DNA of 33,400 nt from RGIG4140 sp045614025 (lineage in GTDB: Bacteria; Pseudomonadota; Alphaproteobacteria; CAAHEQ01; UBA3637). Below the pieces are notes generated by a model, which was not told the origin of the DNA, did not search any database, and worked only from the letters and a program-made list of their open reading frames with translations. The position numbers were made by a program, and so were the translations under genes. The stretch lies in the NCBI GenBank assembly GCA_045614025.1, contig JAZLCE010000006.1, forward strand, positions 1 through 33,400. The letters run 5' to 3'. Shown here one piece after another: positions 1-7,362 of the stretch. Each line of letters begins with the position of its first letter. Within the stretch, counting starts at the first letter, position 1.

Positions 1-52
1 AAAATAATTTATATCTCTTTTATATTATGATTTCCAATTCTATACCTATGCA

Positions 53-268
53 TCATTCTGGTTTACATATGATATGAACTTCTATCTTTTTTTCACCAAT
101 CATGGTCTTGATTTTTCTTAAAAATAAAATTATTTCTTCCATGGCTAATTCCTTTCTGCGATCTCCTAGAATAAAATTTGGATCTTCCGAATTAGAGTTA
201 TCAAGAATAATTTCTTCAATCAAAGGACCTTTATCAGCCTTTATGCTATATTTCTCATTTAAATTCAT
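53..268 (-). CDS. Small protein of unknown function (71 aa)
   Basis: This is a short, charged, probably soluble protein with no signal peptide, membrane segment or family I recognise. The reading frame can be extended to an ATG ending at 280. The bases of that extension (ATGGAG) contain the GGAG ribosome-binding site, which lies 6 bases before a second ATG at 268, so I start the gene at 268. A perfect 37-bp palindrome lies 18 bp upstream of this start and could be its operator. An opposite-strand frame covers the same bases but has no visible ribosome-binding site. The gene could be a small regulator, but nothing in the sequence shows this. I am moderately sure that it is a real gene. Confidence 0.5.
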   Translation of the reverse strand: MNLNEKYSIKADKGPLIEEIILDNSNSEDPNFILGDRRKELAMEEIILFLRKIKTMIGEKKIEVHIICKPE

Positions 269-286
269 TTTAGACTCCATTATCTA

Positions 287-323
287 TTATTATAAATACA
301 ACTTCAAGTTGTATTTATAATAA
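287..323. promoter_or_regulatory. 37-bp perfect palindrome, candidate operator
   Basis: Two perfect 18-bp arms (287-304 and 306-323) surround a single centre base. The arms are AT-rich apart from a short centre carrying ACTT and AAGT. The palindrome lies just upstream of the small gene that starts at 268 and overlaps a TATAAT-like hexamer on the minus strand. No T-tract follows, so an intrinsic terminator is unlikely. A binding site for a dimeric repressor is the simplest reading, but this is inference. Confidence 0.5.
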
Positions 324-418
324 CTTTTAACTAATAAACTTATCCTTGTCAAGAAATTATTTATGCCTAATCAGATTTTTCAATCTTTTTAGCATCATCA
401 TTTAAACTTAACAATATA

Positions 419-447
419 AAAAATCCTCACAAAAAGTGAGGATTTTT
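419..447 (-). terminator. Intrinsic terminator after the glycan operon
   Basis: A perfect 12-bp stem (419-430 with 436-447) has a five-base loop. On the minus strand the G+C-rich stem is followed by a T-tract, 19 bases past the stop of the membrane protein gene. The T-tract on the plus side means it may act in both directions. Confidence 0.85.
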
Positions 448-465
448 ATTATTAATTAAGAGTTT

Positions 466-2361
466 TTATTTCTTTTCACGTTGATGATATTTACCATCTT
501 TTTCATTCTTTTCAAACTCTTCAATTCCATATTTATCCCATTTCAAGATAAGCTCTTTATCGTCAAAGTTAACAATACTTGCATAGTCAGTGAATTTCCC
601 ATCAACATCGCGATAAACTCTATATTTTGAAATTTGAACAACTGTATCTTCCCAATAGCGGTGCTTAACAGGGATTTTAACTTCAACAAAAGTTTCTCTT
701 TCTTTCATCAACTCTTCTGAATATTCCAAAATATTAAATCCATCAATATTCTTAATCATCCCTTTTAAAATAGCTACATCAGGATTATTTTTAGAAGCAT
801 CTTCAATCGTTTTCATAAACGGATCATCAATCAAATAAAAATAAGATTTATCTGAAACATAACCTGATAAAATTTGTTCCTTTGTTTCTTCAACCAATTT
901 CATTGTTTTTTTACTTGGTCTATTCAAGAAACCATAGTTAACATTCTTTTTATGCTTAATAGCCCAACGCCACATATTACGATAATTTTCATTGTGCGCA
1001 AAAATAAAAATATTATCATATTCTTTATCTAATCTATCCCACTCTTCTGAAACCATTGGCAATGGTTCTTTTGGAGAAATATAAAGGAAATCAGATTTTG
1101 ATTTATATGTTGGATACAAATCCCAAATTTGAACAATTAATAAAAGTGGTAGAAAAACAAAAGCTCCTTTTGGGAAACGAACCACAAATCTTTTAATAAT
1201 AAAGAAAGCAAGCAAATACCAAACTGGCCAGAAAAAACGTCCAGAATAACGGAATACATTCCCTAACCAATCAATCAATGCTCCTGGTTTATAATCCAAA
1301 ACAACGGCTGTTCCCAATTTAACTTGTGAAGACAAAGCAAAAAGGGTTAATCCAAGCAATAAAAGAGCCAATGGATAATTTCTTTTTAAATTTTCACTTG
1401 AAAATAACTGTTTAACAGATGGGAATGAAATCAATAATAAGATTAATAATCCAAATCCAAAATAGTTATCAGCATCAAAATCTGCTGCAGGTGTCAACGT
1501 GTTGAAAACTTGTGACTGACTCCAAATTGGATTAAACAAAGCTGTTAAATTCAAACCTAAAGTTCTCCAGCCACCGCTTGCCAAATTTTGTTCAGTTGAA
1601 ACCATTCCCAATAAATAAAACCAAATACCAAATACTGCAGCTAAAAATAAAAGTCCTTTTATTAAGTTTTGAAGAGATAATGTTTTTTCAATCCAAAACT
1701 TTTGATACATCAAAATAAAAAAGAACCCTGAAATAATTGGCAAAAAGTATGGGCATGTTAAAATACCAAAAGAATATAAAACACCCATCCAAATCCATTC
1801 TTTCTTTGTTAAACGATTATTCAAATAAATCAATAATGTGAATAAAACAATAAAATGACACATCAAATTAATATGAACAAAAACACGTGTCATCATAATT
1901 GGCGCAGAAACAAAGAAAAGCGATCCAACAACAATATAAAATTTATTTTTAAATGCATGTCTGAAAATCAACACTGACGCAATTGCTTGCAATATATAGC
2001 AAAAGAACATCCAAACGCCAACAAATTGAACTTCTGGAGACATGCCAAAGGCTTTATGAAAAAACTTAAAAATCAAAGATAACAATGGCGAACCATCCGT
2101 TCCATGAACAGAAATTCCATAAGGGTAAGCTAAATTTACATGCGTAAAAATTGGCCAGCGCCATTCATCCATTCGATAAAAAACACTGCCCAAATAAGAA
2201 ACAGTAAAATCACCGCCCTTTGTCACAAAATCTAAGTTATATATATTTAAAGACAGCAACCCAAACAAATATAAATACGCACAAATAGTGATACCAACAG
2301 TGATCAAAATATCCGTATTACATCTGATAAAACCATCTTTAGCAAAAAGTTTTTTCAGCAT
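466..2361 (-). CDS. Multi-pass membrane GT-C-like glycosyltransferase (DUF6311-like)
   Basis: This is a protein of about 631 residues with roughly ten hydrophobic segments over residues 20-420, followed by a soluble C-terminal part. The first outside loop (about residues 48-98) has the GGDF...YLG...WRWP...YPYG...DGSPL pattern that I associate with DUF6311-type GT-C-like membrane proteins, which are thought to use polyprenyl-phosphate sugars. It lies 13 bp downstream of a GtrB-type gene that could make such a donor, so the pair probably decorates a surface glycan. The C-terminal ~65 residues (genomic 466-663) match a module repeated in the glycosyltransferase at 28008-29441. A GTG two codons upstream is possible, but AGAGG sits five bases before the ATG at 2361. 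The transferred sugar and the acceptor are unknown. Confidence 0.7.
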   Translation of the reverse strand: MLKKLFAKDGFIRCNTDILITVGITICAYLYLFGLLSLNIYNLDFVTKGGDFTVSYLGSVFYRMDEWRWPIFTHVNLAYPYGISVHGTDGSPLLSLIFKFFHKAFGMSPEVQFVGVWMFFCYILQAIASVLIFRHAFKNKFYIVVGSLFFVSAPIMMTRVFVHINLMCHFIVLFTLLIYLNNRLTKKEWIWMGVLYSFGILTCPYFLPIISGFFFILMYQKFWIEKTLSLQNLIKGLLFLAAVFGIWFYLLGMVSTEQNLASGGWRTLGLNLTALFNPIWSQSQVFNTLTPAADFDADNYFGFGLLILLLISFPSVKQLFSSENLKRNYPLALLLLGLTLFALSSQVKLGTAVVLDYKPGALIDWLGNVFRYSGRFFWPVWYLLAFFIIKRFVVRFPKGAFVFLPLLLIVQIWDLYPTYKSKSDFLYISPKEPLPMVSEEWDRLDKEYDNIFIFAHNENYRNMWRWAIKHKKNVNYGFLNRPSKKTMKLVEETKEQILSGYVSDKSYFYLIDDPFMKTIEDASKNNPDVAILKGMIKNIDGFNILEYSEELMKERETFVEVKIPVKHRYWEDTVVQISKYRVYRDVDGKFTDYASIVNFDDKELILKWDKYGIEEFEKNEKDGKYHQREKK

Positions 2362-2374
2362 CTTCACCTCTATT

Positions 2375-3310
2375 TTATTCTTTTGTTATTGTTGTTTTTT
2401 GCACAATATATTTGGGTCGATTTTTTGTTTCCATAAAAATCATTCCAATATATTCGCCGATAATTCCCATCATAAACAATTGGACGCCACCTAAAATAAG
2501 AACAACACTCATCAAAGAGGACCAACCAGTTATCACAGAACCACCAAAAAGTTTTTGATATAAAACATATGCGGTAAATAATCCACCAAATGCTGCAATC
2601 AAAAGACCTAAATAAATTGCAAAACGCAAAGGTTTCACACTAAAAGACGTTGCTCCTAATACAGCAAAAGCAAACATTTTTCTTAATGTATATGAACTTT
2701 TGCCAGCAAAACGCTTTTCAGCCGTATAAGGAATTGCTTTTTGTTTAAATCCCATCCAAAAAACCATCCCTCTTAAAAATAAATTATTTTCTTTTAACGA
2801 AGAAAATACATCACAAACCTTTTTATCCATTAAACGGAAATCTGCCGTTCCTTGTGGCAATTTGAGGCCTGAAAAAAATGAAAAAACTTTATAAAAAAGA
2901 TTTGATGTTACTTTCTTAAAAGTTGAAACATTTTCAGTATCTTTCCGAACGGTATAAACAATATCAAAACCAGATTTCCACCCTTCGATCATTTCATCAA
3001 TTAATTCTGGGGGATGTTGCAAATCACCATCCATTGATATCACACAATCCCCTGTTGCATAATCGATCCCTGCTCTCAAGGCATATTGATGCCCAAAATT
3101 ACGAGAAAAAGAAACGTAATTAATTTTTTCATTCTTTAAATGAAACTCTTCTAATTTCTTTAACGTATCATCTTTACTACCATCATCAACAAAGATCACT
3201 TCATATGCATGATACTTTTCTAAAACTGGCAATAATCTATTCAACAGAGCCTCAATATTTTCGGCCTCATTATATGCTGGAATAACAACGGATATCTTAA
3301 ATTTACTCAT
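2375..3310 (-). CDS. Polyprenyl-phosphate glycosyltransferase, GtrB/ArnC/DPM1-like
   Basis: This is a 311-residue family 2 glycosyltransferase. The N-terminal GT-A domain opens with VVIPAYNEAENI (residues 8-19), has VDDGS at 41-45 and the metal-binding DGD at 94-96. The segment FRLMDKK (about 158-164) is typical of the dolichol-phosphate mannosyltransferase branch. Two membrane helices follow (about 228-250 and 263-285), as in GtrB, which transfers a sugar from a nucleotide donor to undecaprenyl phosphate on the cytoplasmic face. It precedes the GT-C-like gene on the same strand. No small GtrA-type flippase gene is nearby, so flipping must be done by a protein encoded elsewhere. The family call is firm; the sugar is not known. 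Confidence 0.88.
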   Translation of the reverse strand: MSKFKISVVIPAYNEAENIEALLNRLLPVLEKYHAYEVIFVDDGSKDDTLKKLEEFHLKNEKINYVSFSRNFGHQYALRAGIDYATGDCVISMDGDLQHPPELIDEMIEGWKSGFDIVYTVRKDTENVSTFKKVTSNLFYKVFSFFSGLKLPQGTADFRLMDKKVCDVFSSLKENNLFLRGMVFWMGFKQKAIPYTAEKRFAGKSSYTLRKMFAFAVLGATSFSVKPLRFAIYLGLLIAAFGGLFTAYVLYQKLFGGSVITGWSSLMSVVLILGGVQLFMMGIIGEYIGMIFMETKNRPKYIVQKTTITKE

Positions 3311-3363
3311 TTTGCCCTACCCTTTTATGCCACCTTAACTGATTTTATTTTAAATGTAAATAA

Positions 3364-3397
3364 AAAACGACGCTTTTTTCAAAAAAAAGCGCCGTTT
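3364..3397 (-). terminator. Intrinsic terminator after the ferredoxin gene
   Basis: The arms AAACGACGC and GCGCCGTTT extend through A/T runs into a stem of about 15 bp with one mismatch. It begins 15 bases past the ferredoxin stop and a T-tract follows on the minus strand. It separates the ferredoxin from the glycan pair. Confidence 0.7.
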
Positions 3398-3411
3398 ATA
3401 TGGCATAAACA

Positions 3412-3645
3412 TTATGCCTTTGGACACTCAGCCGATTTTTCTGCATTAAATTTAATCCATTTTTCATCAGCTTCATCAGAGGATGAAATGGCGCCTTGTG
3501 GACATTCTGAAATGCAAACGCCACAATCAATGCACTCATCTGGATTAACAACAACTTGAGTACCTGCATCATGAAAAGCACCAACTGGACAAACTTCAAC
3601 GCATGTTTTACATAAAACGCATGAATCATTTACAACTGAAGGCAT
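3412..3645 (-). CDS. 2[4Fe-4S] ferredoxin
   Basis: This is a 77-residue low-potential electron carrier. Two CxxCxxCxxxCP motifs (Cys 9, 12, 15, 19 and Cys 38, 41, 44, 48) each bind a [4Fe-4S] cluster. There is no insertion of the kind seen in seven-iron FdxA. A further Cys74 lies in the acidic C-terminal tail. AAGGAG sits about seven bases before the ATG. The gene stands alone between a terminator and a divergent promoter region, so its partner enzyme cannot be deduced here. Ferredoxins of this compact clostridial-type form usually serve pyruvate:ferredoxin oxidoreductase or hydrogenases, which hints at anaerobic metabolism. A second frame on the same strand over these bases is a shadow. Confidence 0.93.
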   Translation of the reverse strand: MPSVVNDSCVLCKTCVEVCPVGAFHDAGTQVVVNPDECIDCGVCISECPQGAISSSDEADEKWIKFNAEKSAECPKA

Positions 3646-3680
3646 ATTTTTCTCCTTAATTTAGTTAATAAACACACGAC

Positions 3681-3709
3681 ATAATACTCATGAAAAAACT
3701 TTAAAGCAA
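3681..3709 (-). promoter_or_regulatory. Candidate promoter of the ferredoxin gene
   Basis: The minus strand reads TTGCTT (3704-3709), 17 bases, then TATTAT (3681-3686). The -10 box matches the consensus at 5 of 6 positions; the -35 box is weak. Confidence 0.45.
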
Positions 3710-3733
3710 GTATTTTTTTTCACAAAAATAATC

Positions 3734-3762
3734 TTGACGAAACAATAAAATCAAAATAAACT
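3734..3762 (+). promoter_or_regulatory. Candidate sigma-70 promoter of the cupin gene
   Basis: TTGACG (3734-3739), a 17-base spacer and TAAACT (3757-3762) lie about 25 bases before the cupin start. The promoter is divergent to the candidate ferredoxin promoter. Confidence 0.55.
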
Positions 3763-3787
3763 ATTTTTCAAACACAAGGAGATTAAA

Positions 3788-4150
3788 ATGACTATTCATT
3801 ACAAAAGCGGAGAAAAAGATATACGTCCATGGGGAGAATGGGAAATCATTGATATTGGAAATAAATATATCGCTAAACGCATTACCGTTTTACCTAATGG
3901 GAAATTATCTTTACAAAAACACACCTATCGAAACGAACATTGGATTATCACTGAAGGTGAAGCTTTTGTAACCTTAAATGAATCATCTAAAACATATCAA
4001 GAAAACGATCATATTTTTATTCCAGCTCGAACAATACATCGAGTTGAGAACAAAACAAATAAAAATCTTGTTTTTATTGAAATCCAAACTGGTGATATTT
4101 TAGATGAAAACGACATCATAAGAGTTGAAGATATTTATAATCGCATTTAA
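3788..4150 (+). CDS. Stand-alone cupin, mannose-6-phosphate isomerase type II-like
   Basis: This is a 120-residue single-domain cupin. It matches the C-terminal isomerase domain of bifunctional ManC/AlgA enzymes: RPWG at 13-16, the metal-site segment with His45, His51 and Glu56, His84 in the second cupin motif, and the family tail with IQTGDILDENDIIR. Such domains interconvert mannose 6-phosphate and fructose 6-phosphate on the way to GDP-mannose. The guanylyltransferase half is absent, so the partner must be encoded elsewhere or the protein acts on another sugar phosphate. AAGGAG lies six bases before the ATG. The gene ends one base before the end of the convergent VirB8-like gene. Confidence 0.82.
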   Translation: MTIHYKSGEKDIRPWGEWEIIDIGNKYIAKRITVLPNGKLSLQKHTYRNEHWIITEGEAFVTLNESSKTYQENDHIFIPARTIHRVENKTNKNLVFIEIQTGDILDENDIIRVEDIYNRI

Positions 4151-4151
4151 A

Positions 4152-4997
4152 TTATAAATCGGGTTTTAAATCATTTGGCACTTTCCAAAACACTTCATTT
4201 TCTTTAATTGGAACGTATAATACATTGTATGACTTAATTAAAAAACCCAATGGATTTAATAACTGATATGATTTAGAAGCATTTTCAGATTTCGTGAACA
4301 TGGCTCTGATATAAACTCTAAAACGAAGACGTCTAGAAGTATGGTTTACCTTGCAAGAAATACATTTCTTTGAGTTATCCATACAGTTGCAAATGGGCTC
4401 ATAAGCATCTGGAATTGGCATATCAAATGTATCAAATACCGCTTCCCACAATGTTGGTTTTATTTTTTTCAATTCATAAAGATGAACATCTCGCACAAAA
4501 CCCTTTGTTCTTGATTCGCTAATTAAATTATCCGCCCACATTTGAAATGGTGCATAAACATTTCTTCTATCAGAATAAATTGCAACGGGACCTGCTGTTC
4601 CCCAACGATGTTGCATAGTGGCATTTTCCCAAACAACACTATGCCTATTAATGATATAATCTCTTAAAAGAGATTCTGCAAACAAATCCATAGCGGAAAC
4701 ACGTTTTGTTGTATATTCAGTTGGCACAAGAACTTGTCTTGAAGAATCAATGGAATATAAATTAACAGACCGGCGATTTGCAATATTAACATCTATTCTA
4801 TCAGCATAATAAACAAAACCACCAGCAATTGCTATCATTAATGCTAAATTCAAAAAAATAAGCAAGGCAAGCAATCTTGATGTTTTTAAATATCTTCTTT
4901 CCGGCAATGCATGAACTTGCATATGTTCGGGATATTTTCCCAATACATCTGGTGAATCATCTTTATCACGATTAAAAAAGAAATTTAAAATCCCCAT
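4152..4997 (-). CDS. VirB8-like type IV secretion / conjugation protein
   Basis: This is a 281-residue inner-membrane protein with one N-terminal helix (about residues 42-64) and a large periplasmic domain. That domain shows VirB8-family features: a LLRDYIINRH segment at 111-120, where VirB8 proteins have a similar helix, and NPLGF at 248-252, close to the conserved NPxGF turn. VirB8 is a bitopic assembly factor of type IV secretion channels. An unusual CxC...CxxC cluster (Cys 203, 205, 212, 215) sits in the periplasmic domain. No other virB or tra gene is in the window. It lies downstream of nagZ, 74 bp away. The family call rests on motifs and layout, without an alignment. Confidence 0.65.
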   Translation of the reverse strand: MGILNFFFNRDKDDSPDVLGKYPEHMQVHALPERRYLKTSRLLALLIFLNLALMIAIAGGFVYYADRIDVNIANRRSVNLYSIDSSRQVLVPTEYTTKRVSAMDLFAESLLRDYIINRHSVVWENATMQHRWGTAGPVAIYSDRRNVYAPFQMWADNLISESRTKGFVRDVHLYELKKIKPTLWEAVFDTFDMPIPDAYEPICNCMDNSKKCISCKVNHTSRRLRFRVYIRAMFTKSENASKSYQLLNPLGFLIKSYNVLYVPIKENEVFWKVPNDLKPDL

Positions 4998-5071
4998 TGT
5001 CCCCTCTATTTTAAAAATCTATTTAAGAATAAAGTAATAAAAAAAATAAATCAAGTCTTAAAAAAATACTT

Positions 5072-6130
5072 TTATGATTTTAATTGATTTAAAACTTCAA
5101 CCGCATCATAATCATCCAAAATAACTGGTGCAGACTTTAAAATTGATTGATATTCTTGAACCAAATCATCCTTCACACACAAAACTGAATTGAATTCTTT
5201 TAAAACATCCTTCATTTTTTTGAATCTTTCTAAACTGTTATCATCCAGATAACTTACTGCTTTTAAAACTTCTTCCAACCCCTCTTTATCCCCCATACAA
5301 TAACAAATTGCATCACATCCAGCCTCAAGACTAGAACTCGTTTTTTCAGCCAAACTCCCTTTGAGTGCTTTCATATCAATCGCATCTGAAATTAAAAAAC
5401 CATCAAACCCTATTTCCTTACGGATCAAAGTGTTAATTGCTTTTTTTGATTGAGTAACTGGTTTTGAATCAATTTCAGGCAAAAGAATATGCGCAGTCAT
5501 CATTGAAACAGCCTTATTTGAAAGAATTTTAAACGAATAAAAATCTTTTTGAAGTTCTTGCAAACTTTTATGAATAATTGGCAAAGAAAGATGCGGATCT
5601 ACACAAGCAAATCCATGACCAGGCGCATGTTTTGGGCATGCAATAATGCCATTTTCTTGATAAGTTTGAATCATCTGTTTTCCTAATAAAGAAACTTTTT
5701 TTTCATTATCCGAAAAGCATCTGGATTTTAAAACAGAACCTGTTTCTTCATGCAACAAATCCAAACAAGGAGCATAATTTAAGTTAATTCCCATTTGCTT
5801 TAAGTCTTGCGAAATTAACAAGGCCTGTAAAAAAGCTGCACGCTCTGCCAACTCATCACTTAATAAGCCCATTGCTCTTTGAGAGAGATATGTTCTAAAG
5901 AAAGGATCTTTCAATCTTGCAACTCGTCCCCCTTCTTGATCAATACAGATTAAAACATCTTCTCTAGCAATTGTTTCTTTGATCTCCTTAATAAGGTTTT
6001 TAAGTTGATCAGGTGTTTTTATATTCCTTGCAAAAAGTGTTACCCCCAAAGGATTATGTTTACTTAACAAATACTTTTCTTGATCAGTTAGTGTTAATCC
6101 TGCAACAGAAACAATGGCTCTTTTTATCAA
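5072..6130 (-). CDS. nagZ: Beta-N-acetylhexosaminidase NagZ (GH3)
   Basis: This is a 352-residue cytoplasmic enzyme that removes GlcNAc from anhydro-muropeptides during peptidoglycan recycling. Family signs are DQEGGRVARL (64-73), KHAPGHG (167-173, usually KHFPGHG), the DPH that follows, and SDAIDM (248-253), which contains the nucleophile Asp249. The length is close to the family's usual 330-350. The start is TTG, supported by a strong GGGAGG five bases upstream; no ATG is near. It follows the rRNA methyltransferase gene by 12 bp, so the two are probably co-transcribed, perhaps with the VirB8-like gene. Confidence 0.93.
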   Translation of the reverse strand: MIKRAIVSVAGLTLTDQEKYLLSKHNPLGVTLFARNIKTPDQLKNLIKEIKETIAREDVLICIDQEGGRVARLKDPFFRTYLSQRAMGLLSDELAERAAFLQALLISQDLKQMGINLNYAPCLDLLHEETGSVLKSRCFSDNEKKVSLLGKQMIQTYQENGIIACPKHAPGHGFACVDPHLSLPIIHKSLQELQKDFYSFKILSNKAVSMMTAHILLPEIDSKPVTQSKKAINTLIRKEIGFDGFLISDAIDMKALKGSLAEKTSSSLEAGCDAICYCMGDKEGLEEVLKAVSYLDDNSLERFKKMKDVLKEFNSVLCVKDDLVQEYQSILKSAPVILDDYDAVEVLNQLKS

Positions 6131-6142
6131 CTTTGCCTCCCT

Positions 6143-7225
6143 TTATCTTTTTTGCAATATAGACATGAAAAATCCATCTGTTCCTGTTCTATATGGCGAA
6201 TATCTAAAAGATTTTACTTCATGAAATGAAGGATATTTTGAAATAAAATCTTCTACTTGATTTTCATTTTCATCAAATGTTAATGAACAAGTAATATATA
6301 CTAAAAAGTGACCATTTTTAACATATTCTTGTGCAACAGATAAAATTTCCGCTTGCTTTATCGTAATATTTTTAAGTTGCTTTTCACTTAAACTCCATCT
6401 TAAATCTGGGCTTCTTCTCCAAGTTCCTGTTCCAGAGCAAGGTGCATCCACAACAACATAATCAAATTTCTTATGAGCTTCGGGCAATTTAAATACGGGC
6501 TTAATAATACTAACATTCGCACGCCAAGCCCGCTTTGAAAGCTCACTTAATCTCTTATAAGAAGCATCATAAGCTTGAATAAATCCTTTATTTTTCATCA
6601 TTTGGGCAAAAATCAAAGATTTTCCCCCTGCTCCTGCACAAAAATCAAAAACATCATCTTTTGGCTTAATTCCCGTTTCCAAGGAAAGTAATTGAGCACC
6701 CTCATCTTGAATTTCAATAAAACCTTTTTTAAAAACCTTGGAATCTTTTAGGCTAGCATATTCATCCAAAATAATCCCAAGAGGAGAACGCGCGCATAAA
6801 CTGACTTTAAATCCTTCTTCTTGAAGCATTTTAAAAATTTTATCACGATCGCCATTTGCTCTTAAAACAATTGGAGCTGTTCCAAGCATAGCTTGCAATT
6901 CATTTCCAGCATCTGGGATATGGTCTAAAAACCATTCTTGAACTTCTAAACGAACAGCTAAAGGCATTTCCTTGGACTCTGGAATTCCTTTCTCTTTTAA
7001 GGCATTTAATTTATATAACCAATCTGTTTTTGGGTAAGCATAATTTAATCTTGCTTTAGCTCTAATAGCACTCCAAATTAAATCAAGCAAAAGTTTTCTA
7101 TCTTCAGATTCAATATACTTATGAGACTTCGTATATCCATTTACAATTTCATTTGCTGAAACCGAGGAAGAATCAATTTTATCCAATAATTCCGCTGCAA
7201 TACTATATATATCTTCTTCTTTCAT
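6143..7225 (-). CDS. 16S rRNA (cytosine-C5) methyltransferase, RsmB/NOL1/NOP2/Sun family
   Basis: This is a protein of about 360 residues. The C-terminal half carries the SAM-binding motif DFCAGAGGKS, the catalytic motif IV DAPCSGTGTWRRSPDLRW, and TCS in motif VI with the second cysteine. These proteins methylate a cytosine in rRNA through a cysteine adduct. The N-terminal part is helical and shorter than in E. coli RsmB, so RsmB is the best guess and the target base (m5C967 in E. coli) is inferred. A GTG at 7234 is possible, but AGGTGG lies just before the ATG at 7225, which I use. Confidence 0.85.
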   Translation of the reverse strand: MKEEDIYSIAAELLDKIDSSSVSANEIVNGYTKSHKYIESEDRKLLLDLIWSAIRAKARLNYAYPKTDWLYKLNALKEKGIPESKEMPLAVRLEVQEWFLDHIPDAGNELQAMLGTAPIVLRANGDRDKIFKMLQEEGFKVSLCARSPLGIILDEYASLKDSKVFKKGFIEIQDEGAQLLSLETGIKPKDDVFDFCAGAGGKSLIFAQMMKNKGFIQAYDASYKRLSELSKRAWRANVSIIKPVFKLPEAHKKFDYVVVDAPCSGTGTWRRSPDLRWSLSEKQLKNITIKQAEILSVAQEYVKNGHFLVYITCSLTFDENENQVEDFISKYPSFHEVKSFRYSPYRTGTDGFFMSILQKR

Positions 7226-7314
7226 AAACTCCACCTTTTGCTTTCATGCCATCTTAAAACCTTACAAATAAAATGTAAAGATAAAATTATTAAACCCTTT
7301 GAATTTGATAAAGA

Positions 7315-7347
7315 AAAAGCGGCCCAGCATTCACTGAAACCGCTTAA
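7315..7347 (-). terminator. Intrinsic terminator after the suhB-like gene
   Basis: AAGCGG (7317-7322) pairs with CCGCTT (7340-7345). On the minus strand the stem is followed directly by a T-tract, 18 bases past the stop. Confidence 0.7.
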
Positions 7348-7362
7348 AAAATTTTATTAATT

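Noticed and set aside
102..320. 72-codon frame on the plus strand
   Set aside because: It is antisense to the better-supported small gene, ends inside the palindrome and has no ribosome-binding site.
281..323. Intrinsic terminator upstream of the small gene
   Set aside because: The stem is almost all A/T with a one-base centre and no T-tract on either side, so an operator is more likely.
3396..3629. Second minus-strand frame over the ferredoxin
   Set aside because: It is a frame-shifted shadow of the two-cluster ferredoxin, whose cysteine motifs are intact in the other frame.
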